Below, piece by piece: positions 29,685 through 39,279 of a stretch of DNA of 41,030 nucleotides. The position numbers and the translations under genes are program-made. How positions within the stretch are numbered: position 1 is the first letter of the stretch; each line of letters begins with the position of its first letter. The stretch spans positions 1-41,030 of the forward strand of contig JAAUPI010000017.1 of the NCBI GenBank assembly GCA_012035135.1. The letters run 5' to 3'. Under the pieces are notes generated by a model that worked only from the letters and a program-made list of their open reading frames with translations, searched no databases and was not told the origin of the DNA. This DNA comes from Microcoleus sp. CSU_2_2 (GTDB lineage: Bacteria > Cyanobacteriota > Cyanobacteriia > Cyanobacteriales > Microcoleaceae).

Positions 29685-32600
29685 ATGATTGCCATCCCAG
29701 GCTACCGCATCGATCGAGAACTTTATAGCAGCCCTCACACAGTCATTTATCGAGGGATGCAAGTAGAGGAGCAAAAGTCAGTTATCCTCAAAACTTTCGC
29801 GTCGCAGTATCCAACCCCAGCCCAAATAGCCCAACTCCTGTACGAATCTGAAATCCTGAAAAATCTGAATTTGCCAGGAGTAGTCAAACTTTATAAACTA
29901 GAAACTTACAATAACCTGCCTCTGTTAATTTTAGAAGATTTTGGTGGCATTTCCCTGAAAGATTTTCTCAGTAACCACCCAGTAGAATTACATAGTTTTC
30001 TGCAAATTGGCATCAAACTAGCAGAAACTCTGGGGCAACTACACCACCTCCAGATCGTTCACAAGGATCTTAAACCGAGCAATATTATTGTCAATATAGA
30101 GACGGGGGAGGTAAAGATCACTGATTTTGCGATCGCCTCCAGGCTACCCGGTGAAAACGCGGCCCTGGGCAATCCCAATTTACTCGAAGGCACCCTCGCC
30201 TATATGTCTCCCGAACAAACGGGACGCATGAATCGAGCGATCGATTATCGCACCGATTTTTATTCTTTAGGTGTTACCTTTTATGAAATGCTCTGCGGCG
30301 AGTTACCTTTCACTGCCACCGATCCGATCGAATTAGTTCACTGTCACATTGCCAAACAGCCCGTGCCACTTGATGAAAGGATAAGAAATAAAAAAGGGGG
30401 AAAAAAAATTCCTAAATTTGTTGCCGATCTAGTCATGAAGCTATTAGCAAAAACTGCTGAAGACCGATATAAAAGCGCGTTTGGACTGTTGCACGACTTA
30501 CAAATTTGTCTGGCTAAACTGCGAACAACAGGCGAGATTTCAGACATAACTCTCGGCGAGCAAGATAAATCTAGCTACCTGCAAATTTCTCAAAAACTGT
30601 ACGGGCGAGAACCAGAAATCGAGCGCCTCCTCAGTACGTTCGATCGAGTCAGTAACCCCTATTTTGCAAGGCGGGGTCATGGTAGTGGCCGGGCCGAACT
30701 CATGCTAATTTCCGGTTGTGCGGGCCTGGGCAAATCATCATTAGTTTATGAAATTCACAAGCCGATCGTGCGACAGCACGGTTATTTTATTGATAGCAAA
30801 TTTGAAGAATTTAAGCGCGATATTCTCTATGCTTTTTTGATCCAAGCTTTTCAAGACTTGATCGGACAAATTTTAACAGAAACTGCTCCCAAAATTCAAA
30901 TTTGGAAACAAAAATTTTTAGAGGCCCTCGGTTGCAACTGCCAAATAATTATTGAAGTGATTCCGGAAGTAGAACTGATTACAGGTAAGCAGCCACCCGT
31001 GCCAGATTTAGGAGTTACGGAGTCTCAAAATCGATTTAATTTAGTCTTTCAAAACTTCATTCGCGTCTTTACTAAAAAAGAACACCCGCTGGTAATTTTT
31101 CTCGACGACTTGCAGTGGGCAGATTCAGCATCGCTCAAGTTAATAAAACTGCTGATAACTGACCCTAAAAGTCAATATTTATTAATAATTGGAGCTTATA
31201 GAGAAAATGAAATAGATGTAAATCATCCCCTAATGCTGACTGTCGAAGCAATTAGAAAAGCAGGCTGCACTGTGAGTTCGATCGCTCTTCGCCCCTTAGA
31301 TCTCAGTAGCGTCAATCAATTCGTTGCCGATACTCTGAACTGCGAACCAGAAAAATCGCTGCCCCTATCAGAATTATTGTTTAAAAAGACCGCAGGAAAT
31401 CCATTTGTTCTAACTCAATTACTAAAATCTCTTTATTCAAAAAAACTGTTAATATTTACTTATTGTACGCCCCTACATTATGTAAATTTAGAAGCAGATA
31501 CTCTTTCCAATTCCTACCAAGAATTTTCAGATCTAGCTGCGATGCAATGCACAATTCAAGGCGAGTGGCAGTGGGATATCGAGCAAATAAAAGACATGGG
31601 AATAACTGACAATGTTGTAGAATTAAACGATGCTTACAAAATTCCGATGGCATTAGCAGCCAGCCCAGAAGTAACAGCCAAACTATCTATAGATTTTACA
31701 GATAATTCGTCGTCACCAGTTGCACAGGTTTCTCGATCGACATACAAATTTTTGCACGATAGAGTACAGCAAGCAGCTTACGATTTAATATCTGAATCTC
31801 AGAGGCAAGAAACCCATTTAAAAATCGGCAGATTGCTACTGAAGAATGCCCATCCAGAACAACTAGAAAACCATATTTTTGATATAGTCAACCAACTCAA
31901 TGCAGCCAAGCAACTCATCGTTAGTGAATTAGAAATAATTCAAATATCACAGTTAAATTTAATCGCTGGACGCAAGGCAAAAGCAAGTGCAGCTTACGAA
32001 CTAGCCCTCAAATATTTAACAGCAGGCATTGAGTTGCTTCCCTCTGAAAGTTGGCAAACTGACTACGACTTGACTCTCGCACTCTACGAGTCAGCGGCAG
32101 AAACAGCTTACCTGAATACCGATTTTGAACAAATGGATAAATGGGCAGAAATTGTTCTGCGACAAGCAAAAAATGAACTAGACAAAATCAAAGTTTTTGA
32201 AGTAAAAATTACAGGGTGCGCGATGCAAACCAAACTGCTAGAAGCGGTCAAAATTGGTCGAGAAGCACTAAAAATGCTAGGAATCAACTTTCCCGAATTG
32301 CCTGTTCCTCTTCACATTCAGCAAGCACTTACCAAAACCACAGCTTATTTAACCGGGAAAAAGATCGAAGATTTAATTAACCTACCTGTCATGATCAATC
32401 AGCATAAATTGGCAACTATGCGCATCCTTTCTAGTATGTTCTCTGCTACGTCGATAGCTGAACCCGTGCTGCTGCCACTGATTGTTTGCGAGCAGATTAA
32501 TTTATCTATCAACTACGGCAATTCTCCTTTTTCAGCCTTCGGTTATGCTAATTATGGAGCTATTTTAAAAGGAATAGTTAGAGATATTGAATCGGGCGAT

Positions 32601-32756
32601 CGCTTCGGTAAATTAGCTTTAAATTTGGTCGATCGATTAAATGCTTTTGAATTCAAAAGCAAGACGCTTAATTTAGTAGCATTTATTTTAAAGCCTGGAA
32701 AACATCACGTCAAAGAAACTTTACCACTGTTAGAGGAAGCGTATCAAGCGCGCTAG
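29685..32756 (+). pseudogene. Ser/Thr kinase-ATPase part of a frameshifted STK-ATPase-GAF-histidine kinase
   Basis: A 1023-residue N-terminal part. Residues ~6-265 are a Ser/Thr kinase: invariant-type Lys36 (VILKTF), HKDLKPSNIIV (catalytic Asp128) and TDFAIA replacing DFG, then GTLAYMSPEQTGRM. From ~305 on, an AAA_16-type ATPase has Walker A ISGCAGLGKSSL (~343-354) and Walker B LVIFLDDLQWAD (~470), followed by helical, TPR-like sequence. It ends in EEAYQAR and TAG at 32754-32756. The correct continuation, SALENGDLEYVGYSAVNI, is open in the next frame into the following gene. This family normally is a single chain of about 1800 residues. Such proteins are sensor kinases with both a Ser/Thr and a His kinase; the role is not known. 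The shift may be a sequencing error or a real break. Confidence 0.85.
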
Positions 32757-35032
32757 AAAATGGAGATTTAGAATATGTCGGATATTCGGCAGTAAATATT
32801 TGTCAAGCTTTATATTTCATCGGTCAAGAATTACCGGAACTGGAACGGAAGATGGCAAATTATAACCATTTTTTGTTTCAACTCAAACAAGAAACGGTAT
32901 TGACTTGGAATCAAATCTACCGACAAACGGTCTTACAATTGATGGGTACAGTGGACGAAAATGACCTTTTATTAGGTAAAGATTACAGCGAACAAAAATT
33001 ATTACCCCTGCTAATTGAAGCCAACGATCGAGTGGGACTCCAGCACTTTTATTTGCAAAAATTAATCTTAGCATATTTATTTGGGGACGGCGATCGCGCA
33101 CTGTTAAATGCCGCCAATGCCGAACTTTACTTAGATGGAGTGGCAGGATTTATCAATGTTCCTGTATACCATTTTTACGATGCTCTAGCCAGACTATCAG
33201 TGTATCATTCTGCAACAAAAGACCAACAAGAAGAACATCTGTTTTACGCAATTAGTAACCAAAAAAAGATCCAGACAAAAGCGCGATCGGCTCCCATGAA
33301 CTTCCAGCATAAATGCGATTTAGTAGCAGCCGAAAAATCACGAGTATTGGGCGATATTGTCGAAGCGATGGAATATTACGATTTGGCAATTCAAGGAGCA
33401 AAAGAAAATGGATACATACAAGAACAAGCACTAGGAGCAGAATTAGCCGGAGCATTTTATTTATCCATAGGACGAGAAAAGATTGCTCGAACTTATTTAA
33501 CAGAAGCGCGCTATTGCTATCAGCGCTGGGGGGCGCAAGCCAAAGTAGCACATTTAGAATCAAAATACCCGCAGTTGCTAGCTTCAGCCTCCATTTCAAC
33601 TAATATCGAAATTCACAACTCTACTAGCAGTGCCTCTACTAAAAGTAGCGGTGCGGGTGTGCTAGACTTGACAACAGCCGTCAAAGCCTCGCACACCCTG
33701 GCCGGCGAAATAGTTATTAATAAGCTACTGGCTAAACTAATGAAAATTGTAATTGAAAATGCCGGAGCACAAACAGGATTCTTAATATTAGAAAAAAACG
33801 AAAGATGGGTGATAGAAGCATCGGGTTCTGTAGATACCGATCGCGTCACTGTAATGCAATCAATTCCCATAGACTTTGTAGAGGACGATCGAGAAATACC
33901 CCTGCTAGCAGTTTCAGTTGTCAATTACGTCGCCCGCACCCAAGAAAATATAGTTTTAAATGATGCCACCAGGGAAGGACAATTTACTCACGTACCTTAT
34001 ATAGTTGCTGTTAAACCTAAATCAATTCTTTGCACTCCCTTAATCCATCAAGGCAAACTAAGTGGCATTTTATATTTAGAAAACAATCTGACTACAGGCG
34101 CTTTTACGCCTGACAGGCTAGAAATATTACAACTTCTATCTTCTCAAATTGCTATTTCTATTGAAAACGCCCAACTTTACGCCAACTTGCAGCAATTCAA
34201 TCATAATTTAGAACAGTTAGTGCAACAGCGTACCTCCGAACTGTCTCAAACTTTAGAAGACCTGAAATCTGCCCAAAATCAACTGGTAGAATCGGAAAAG
34301 ATGGCTGCCCTCGGAGGACTGGTTGCAGGTGTTGCTCACGAAATCAATACTCCGATAGGCATTGGTATCACTGCCGCTTCCTTGCTAGCTGAAAAAGTTA
34401 CACAATTTTGCGAAACTTATGCCAATGGATCGATTAAACGCTCGGAGTTAGAAAAGTTTCTGGATATCGCCTTACAAAGCAGTAATATGATATTGGCGAA
34501 CCTCATGCGGGCGGCAGACTTGATCCACAGCTTTAAAGAAGTGGCAGTCGATCAATCGAGCGAGTTAAAACGGACTTTTAAAGTGAGAGAGTATCTAGAG
34601 GAAATTTTGATATCCTTAACAGCCAAACTTAGAACAACTAAACACAAAGTAGAGATTAATTGCGATCAAAATATTGTACTAGACAGTTATCCGGGCGTGC
34701 TATCTCAGATTGTAACCAATCTGGTGATGAATTCCCTAGTTCACGCTTACGATCGAGACGATGAAGGAGTTATGGCTTTTGACTTTCAGCTAGAGGACGA
34801 TCGGCTAATATTTGAATATGCCGATAATGGCAAAGGAATTACTCCAGAAAATCTCAGTAAAATTTTTGAACCTTTCTTTACCACCAAAAGAGGTCAGGGC
34901 GGCACCGGATTGGGATTGCATATCATTTACAACCTCGTCACTCAAAAACTGCAAGGCACGATTCAATGTCAAAGTCAAGTAGGAAAAGGTACAAAATTTA
35001 CGATCGCATTTCCGGCTCAAATCAACGATTAG
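32753..35032 (+). pseudogene. GAF-histidine kinase part of the frameshifted STK-ATPase-GAF-histidine kinase
   Basis: The frame is open from about 32753; the first in-frame ATG is at 32852 and gives 726 residues. Numbered from that Met, residues ~1-250 are the helical end of the STK-ATPase-linked region (QLKQETVLTWNQIYRQTVLQ). Residues ~270-450 are a GAF domain (GAQTGFLILEKNERWVIEAS, SILCTPLIHQGKLSGILYLE). A coiled linker then leads to the kinase core: His496 in GGLVAGVAHEINTPIGIG, N-box LVMNSLVHAYD, G1 YADNGKGITPE, and G2 GGTGLGLHIIYNL. No receiver domain is attached. It is 47 bp upstream of a REC-cyclase gene, which is its probable output partner. Confidence 0.85.
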
Positions 35033-35066
35033 TTATTATTCAACCGCCCTCAATAAAATAATATTT

Positions 35067-35072
35067 AGGAGA
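35067..35072 (+). promoter_or_regulatory. Ribosome binding site of the REC-cyclase gene
   Basis: AGGAGA lies seven bases before the ATG at 35080 and fixes that start. Confidence 0.6.
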
Positions 35073-35079
35073 ACCATCA

Positions 35080-36498
35080 ATGTCAAAAGCTAGTAAAAAT
35101 CTGTTCGCGGCGGGTAACGACGAATTAATATTTGCTGAAGAAGATGACGACGAATTAATATTTGATGAGGAAGACGATGCGCAAGAAGAAGAGATAGCAT
35201 CCAGTTGGAAGATCTTAATCGTAGACGACGAAGTAGAAATTCATAATATTACTAAACTCGCCTTAAGGGACTTCAAATTTGAAGCAAAACCGATCGAGTT
35301 TATTAGCGCTTATTCCGGCAAAGAATCAAAAGATATAATCAAAAATATTCCTGATATAGCATTGATTCTGCTCGATGTAGTGATGGAAACAGAAGCAGCA
35401 GGCTTAGAAGTAGTTAAATATATACGCGACATTTTAGACAATCAAGCAGTGCGGATTATTTTGCGCACCGGACAGCCGGGACAAATACCAGAAGATGTCG
35501 TAATTGTGAGCTATGATATTAATGATTACAAAACCAAAACTGAACTGACCAACAAAAAATTATTTACTACAGTAGTAACAGCTTTGCGATCGTTTCGCGC
35601 CCTGACTCAAATTGAAGCTAGTAAAAGCGAACTCGAAAAAATTGCAGCAGCTTCAGCCCGCTTTGTTCCTCGTCAATTTTTGAAATTTCTCAAAAGAGAA
35701 AGTATAGTTGATGCGAAATTGGGAGACTCCGTACAGGCAGAAATGACGATTATGTTTGCGGATATTCGATCGTTTACAAGTTTGTCAGAAAGTATGTCTC
35801 CTCAAGAAAATTTTGAATTTCTCAATTCTTATTTGAGTCGAGTTGGGCCAGTAATCCGCCAGTACAATGGCTTCATAGATAAATACATTGGCGACGGGAT
35901 TATGGCTTTGTTTCCCAACTGTGCCGAAGATGCCGTGCAAGCAGCAATTGAGATGCAGCAGCAAGTTAAGATTTATAATAAACACAGGCAAAATAGTGGC
36001 TACAAACCTATTTCGATCGGCATTGGCTTGCATACTGGAACTCTCATGTTAGGTACTATTGGCGAAGCGGAAAGAATGGAAAGTACGGTGATTTCCGATG
36101 CAGTGAATTTAGCCTCCCGCGTGGAAGGATTGACAAAGATGTATGGAGTTGGTGTTGTAGCTAGCGTCCAAACTCTTTGTAGGCTTGATGATCCTCAAAA
36201 GTATAAGTGTCGATTTCTCGATCGCGTTAAAGTAAAAGGAAAACAAAAGCCTGTTGCTGTATTTGAAATTTATGACGGCGACTCCGATCTTATGATAGAA
36301 CTAAAAGGGCAAACCCAAACCTATTTTGAACAGGGAATTTTTTTTCATTACCAGCAGCAGTTCGCGCAAGCAAGACAAATGTTTTTGCGCGTGTTGGAAG
36401 TCAACAAACAAGATCAGGCGGCATATTTTTATGCAGAACGCTGCAATATGTTAATGAAAAATGGCATAATTCTAACTTTGGAAGGAATAGAGATTTAG
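35080..36498 (+). CDS. REC-adenylate cyclase with TPR-like C terminus
   Basis: A 472-residue cyclase. Residues ~11-34 are an acidic tract with two copies of DELIF (NDELIFAEE, DDELIFDEE). Residues ~44-170 form a receiver domain (ILIVDDEVEIHNITKL, ALILLDVVMETE, IILRTGQPGQ, DYKTKTEL). Residues ~205-400 are a class III cyclase: MTIMFADIRSFTSLSESMSP, NGFIDKYIGDGIMALFP and MESTVISDAVNLASRVEG. Lys in DKYIGDG and Thr in STVISDAVN fit adenylyl cyclases. The C-terminal ~60 residues (TQTYFEQGIFFHYQQQFAQA) look like a TPR. It follows the histidine kinase by 47 bp and has its own AGGAGA. cAMP production under phosphorylation is expected. Confidence 0.9.
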   Translation: MSKASKNLFAAGNDELIFAEEDDDELIFDEEDDAQEEEIASSWKILIVDDEVEIHNITKLALRDFKFEAKPIEFISAYSGKESKDIIKNIPDIALILLDVVMETEAAGLEVVKYIRDILDNQAVRIILRTGQPGQIPEDVVIVSYDINDYKTKTELTNKKLFTTVVTALRSFRALTQIEASKSELEKIAAASARFVPRQFLKFLKRESIVDAKLGDSVQAEMTIMFADIRSFTSLSESMSPQENFEFLNSYLSRVGPVIRQYNGFIDKYIGDGIMALFPNCAEDAVQAAIEMQQQVKIYNKHRQNSGYKPISIGIGLHTGTLMLGTIGEAERMESTVISDAVNLASRVEGLTKMYGVGVVASVQTLCRLDDPQKYKCRFLDRVKVKGKQKPVAVFEIYDGDSDLMIELKGQTQTYFEQGIFFHYQQQFAQARQMFLRVLEVNKQDQAAYFYAERCNMLMKNGIILTLEGIEI

Positions 36499-36501
36499 TA
36501 A

Positions 36502-36528
36502 ATTTTAGATTTTAGATTTTAGATTTTA
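36502..36528. repeat. AGATTTT heptanucleotide tandem repeat
   Basis: Three to four copies of AGATTTT, the complement of the AAAATCT array at 7378-7407, lie just after the cyclase stop codon and directly abut an R1 copy. Confidence 0.8.
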
Positions 36529-36530
36529 AT

Positions 36531-36707
36531 GGTAAGGTGCGTCGCTATCTATAAATCTGCAAGTTTTATTGAGGATCTCACAGCGACGCACCCTACAGAT
36601 TAGCAATTAATTTTTGAGAAACTGCTACATTTGTTGCCGATTAGTAAGGTGCGTCGCTATCTATAAATCTGCAAGTTTTATTGAGGATCTCACAGCGACG
36701 CACCCGA
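36531..36707. repeat. Two copies of R1 palindrome
   Basis: Copies at 36531-36595 and 36645-36707 share the same body (CTATCTATAAATCTGCAAG) and differ from the body used in the 27042-27254 array, but match the one at 39963-40027. The 353-bp gap up to the membrane protein gene holds these, the heptamers and the inverted repeat at 36756-36811. I see no coding sequence. Confidence 0.85.
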
Positions 36708-36755
36708 CATATTAGTAGGTTTGGCCCGGTGCGGAGTGAAACCCAACGTCAATTT

Positions 36756-36811
36756 GTAGGTTGTGTTGGGCGGAGTGAAACGGAGGGTTCATACTTCAAC
36801 CCAACCTACGT
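36756..36811. repeat. Inverted repeat GTAGGTTG ... CAACCTAC
   Basis: GTAGGTTGTGTTGGG and CAACCCAACCTAC form an imperfect inverted pair with GGCGGAGTGAAACGGAGGG between, preceded by a GTGCGGAGTGAAACCCAAC copy. It looks like another small palindromic repeat family. A related TAGGTTGG occurs near 40873. Confidence 0.55.
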
Positions 36812-36851
36812 ATATAATAAGCGATACCTCGGATATGATCTAACTTAATTT

Positions 36852-38096
36852 ATGCGCTTAAAATCTCTTGATGTTTTTCGTGGAATTGCGATCGCATCCA
36901 TGATTCTAGTCAACAACCCCGGTAGTTGGAAACACATTTACTGGCCGCTAGAACACGCAGTATGGCACGGCTGCACTCCCACAGATTTAGTATTTCCCTT
37001 TTTCCTGTTCATCGTCGGCTGCGCGATGTCTTTTTCCCTATCTAAATACACGCAAACTACTATAAAAATAGAAACAGAAGCATCAAAAATTAGAGAACCA
37101 CAAAAACAAATAAAGACAGAAAAAACCTCTCTTTCTTCTTCTTTCCCTCCTTCGGGAGAGGTAGGGGAGGGGTTTCTTCTTCCTTCCTCAAATATCTACT
37201 GGCGGATTGCTCGTCGATCGGCAATTCTGTTTATATTAGGATTGCTGCTAAATACATCATCGATCGCCCTTGACGTACTTCTCAACAACGCCCCCGCCAA
37301 CTTTGGTAAAATCCGCATCATGGGAGTATTACAGCGGATCGGCTTAGCGTATTTTATCAGTGCGATCGTCATTCTCAACCTCTCCGCCCGCCATCAAAAG
37401 CTCCTCGCCATAGCCCTATTATTCGGCTACTGGGCTGCGTTAACCGTATTTGCTGTAGGGGGGTACAGCGCCGGCGAACTCACACCAGAGGGTAATTTAG
37501 GAGGATATATCGATCGACTCATTCTCGGCAGCCAACATCTCTACAAAGGCGGCCCCTTCGATCCAGAAGGACTTTTCAGTACCTTACCCGCAGTTGTTAC
37601 AGTTCTGATTGGCTATTTTACAGGAGAGTGGCTGCGCGTACAGCCAATCAAAACCCGCACCAGTATCAACTTAGTAATATTCGGCCTCAGTTGCGTGGTA
37701 ATCGGCAGTTTATGGGGATTTTTATTTCCCATCAACAAACAACTTTGGACGAGTTCCTATGTAGTTTTTACCGCTGGTTGGGCGTTGCTATTGCTAGCAG
37801 TTTGCTACGAAACAATTGAAGTTCGAGGTTGGAAATGGGGGCGGCCGTTTGAAATCATGGGATTGAATGCCATTTTCTTGTTTGTTGCGTCGGGGATTGT
37901 CGCCAGAATTCTCTTGAAAACTCATATTGGTAGTGGCGAAAAGCCTCCAAGTACCTATACTTGGATTTACGAAAATTGGTTTGTGCCGTGGGCTGGGCCG
38001 CTGAATGGTTCTCTAGCGTTTGCGATGACTGCGGTATTATTTTGGTGGTTAATTTTGTATGGAATGTACCGCCGTGGTTGGGTACTCAAAATTTGA
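36852..38096 (+). CDS. HGSNAT/DUF1624-type membrane acyltransferase
   Basis: A 414-residue polytopic membrane protein. The N terminus MRLKSLDVFRGIAIASMILV followed by NNPGSW and HAVWHGCTPTDLVFPFFLFIVG is the hallmark of the heparan-alpha-glucosaminide N-acetyltransferase-like family (DUF1624/DUF5009), with the conserved His in WHGCTPTDLVFP. About ten further hydrophobic segments follow. Such proteins move an acyl group from cytosolic CoA to an extracytoplasmic sugar or other acceptor; the acceptor here is not known. A polar insertion of about 48 residues (KIETEASKIREPQKQIK ... SSSFPPSGEVGEGFLLPSS) lies between the first and second membrane segments (~residues 75-120) and contains a small DNA hairpin, probably a small repeat that has been read through. 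Confidence 0.88.
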   Translation: MRLKSLDVFRGIAIASMILVNNPGSWKHIYWPLEHAVWHGCTPTDLVFPFFLFIVGCAMSFSLSKYTQTTIKIETEASKIREPQKQIKTEKTSLSSSFPPSGEVGEGFLLPSSNIYWRIARRSAILFILGLLLNTSSIALDVLLNNAPANFGKIRIMGVLQRIGLAYFISAIVILNLSARHQKLLAIALLFGYWAALTVFAVGGYSAGELTPEGNLGGYIDRLILGSQHLYKGGPFDPEGLFSTLPAVVTVLIGYFTGEWLRVQPIKTRTSINLVIFGLSCVVIGSLWGFLFPINKQLWTSSYVVFTAGWALLLLAVCYETIEVRGWKWGRPFEIMGLNAIFLFVASGIVARILLKTHIGSGEKPPSTYTWIYENWFVPWAGPLNGSLAFAMTAVLFWWLILYGMYRRGWVLKI

Positions 38097-38099
38097 GTA

Positions 38100-38246
38100 A
38101 TACCAAATCCGGGTGATTCACTCCCGTTATAAATTGTATGGTGCGTCGCTCGTTTAATCTCAGTCTGTAGGGAGAGTTGTATGTAGCGACGCACCCTACG
38201 AACGTTAAGTGAACCGTATTGCGTTATAAATTGTATGGTGCGTCAA
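38100..38246. repeat. R6 fragment, R1 copy and R1 half copy downstream of the acyltransferase
   Basis: ATACCAAATCCGGG (38100-38113) is followed by an R1 palindrome at 38137-38199 with arms TATGGTGCGTCGCT and AGCGACGCACCCTACG, then by ATTGTATGGTGCGTC at 38229-38243, half an R1 arm. The ATAAATTGTATGGTGCGTC segment is present twice (about 38130 and 38225). Confidence 0.75.
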
Positions 38247-38337
38247 TTTTAGATTCTTCGCAACATTCGAGTTCAACATCAAAAGGTTTCAACCGCCGAG
38301 TCATAAAGTTAAAACTCGATCGCATTCTGAAATATGC

Positions 38338-39093
38338 TTAAAGTTGAGTTAGATCGATACCCAATTCTTCCAGTTTTGCAGCCATGCGATCGCGCTGTTG
38401 TTGAATTTCATCCCGCTGTTGTTGAATTTCATCCCGCTGTTGTTGAATTTCATCCCGCTGTTGTTGAATTTCATCCCGCTGTTCCATTAACTCGACATAA
38501 GACAAAAATCGCTGTCCGTCGGGACGAATCACCTCTAATTCTGGTTCTGCAAACACGAACCGGACTCCCAGACGCGGACTAATCCAGCCATCTAAAGATT
38601 CAATTACCGTTAGTCCTGTCTCCACTCTTTGCCATCCAGTTAGATCGTTATTCTCTGGATCGTAGAGGTAATATTCTTCGACACCAAAGCGGTTGTAAAA
38701 CTGCAACTTCAACGCCATTTCCGATAACGTATTTCCCGGTGACAAAATCTCAAAAACAACTTGTGGAGCAATATTATCTTCTAGCCATTGTTGGTAAGAT
38801 CCGCGATATCCTTTGGGTCTACCAAATACCACCATGACATCAGGAGCACGCTTCGTCTTATTGTCACCTTCGATCGGATACCACAATAAATCCCCGGCTA
38901 CGAATACAGTCGGATTATCTTTAAATAAAGCTTCGCACCCTTCTTTGAGCTTGACAATCCAACCAAATTGAAGCGTGTTATCTGACATAGGCTGTCCATC
39001 GCTGTCTGGATACAGGACTTTTTCTGGTTGTTGAGTTGGTAGTGGCTCAGTTTGTAGTTGAGGAGTCATTTCAGTTGCCCCAGAAACTTCCAA
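38338..39093 (-). CDS. Uma2 family (DUF820) protein with coiled-coil repeat tail
   Basis: A 251-residue Uma2 protein, longer than the other two here because of a C-terminal repeat. The nuclease-fold part is typical: PDVMVVFGRPKG (catalytic-type Asp), APQVVFEILSPGNTLSEMAL (Glu), and GVEEYYLYDPENNDLTGWQR. Residues ~205-240 are five near-identical QQRDEIQ heptads followed by QQRDRMAAKLEELGIDL, which should form a coiled coil and perhaps self-associate. The DNA tandem repeat is 21 bp (38393-38483). The start at 39093 is the longest reading and gives a slightly low-complexity N terminus (QLQTEPLPTQQPE); a start at Met35 or so would also leave the core intact. Monocistronic, minus strand. Function unknown. 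Confidence 0.88.
   Translation of the reverse strand: MEVSGATEMTPQLQTEPLPTQQPEKVLYPDSDGQPMSDNTLQFGWIVKLKEGCEALFKDNPTVFVAGDLLWYPIEGDNKTKRAPDVMVVFGRPKGYRGSYQQWLEDNIAPQVVFEILSPGNTLSEMALKLQFYNRFGVEEYYLYDPENNDLTGWQRVETGLTVIESLDGWISPRLGVRFVFAEPELEVIRPDGQRFLSYVELMEQRDEIQQQRDEIQQQRDEIQQQRDEIQQQRDRMAAKLEELGIDLTQL
38393..38483. repeat. 21-bp tandem repeat encoding QQRDEIQ
   Basis: The unit CGCTGTTGTTGAATTTCATCC is repeated about 4.3 times with no mismatch except at the ends. It lies inside the Uma2 reading frame and keeps it (7 residues per unit), so the copy number can change without disrupting the protein. Confidence 0.95.
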
Positions 39094-39279
39094 ACCTAAT
39101 TATAGCAGATGAGAGCGATCGCGAGGGAAAAAGATCGGGGTTGTCGATCGCTATTACATTGTAGAAGATAAACATAGTGGATCGATCGAGGTCAATTCTC
39201 AACTGAGTCGAGGAACAGAATTCGCAACCCACTTGCCAGTCAAAGGTTAATACTATCTCCATTCTCTCCTCGGACACCT

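Noticed and set aside
32746-32760. Programmed ribosomal frameshift at the kinase break
   Set aside because: There is no slippery heptamer, Shine-Dalgarno-like stimulator or obvious downstream pseudoknot near TATCAAGCGCGCTAG. A one-base loss explains it more simply.
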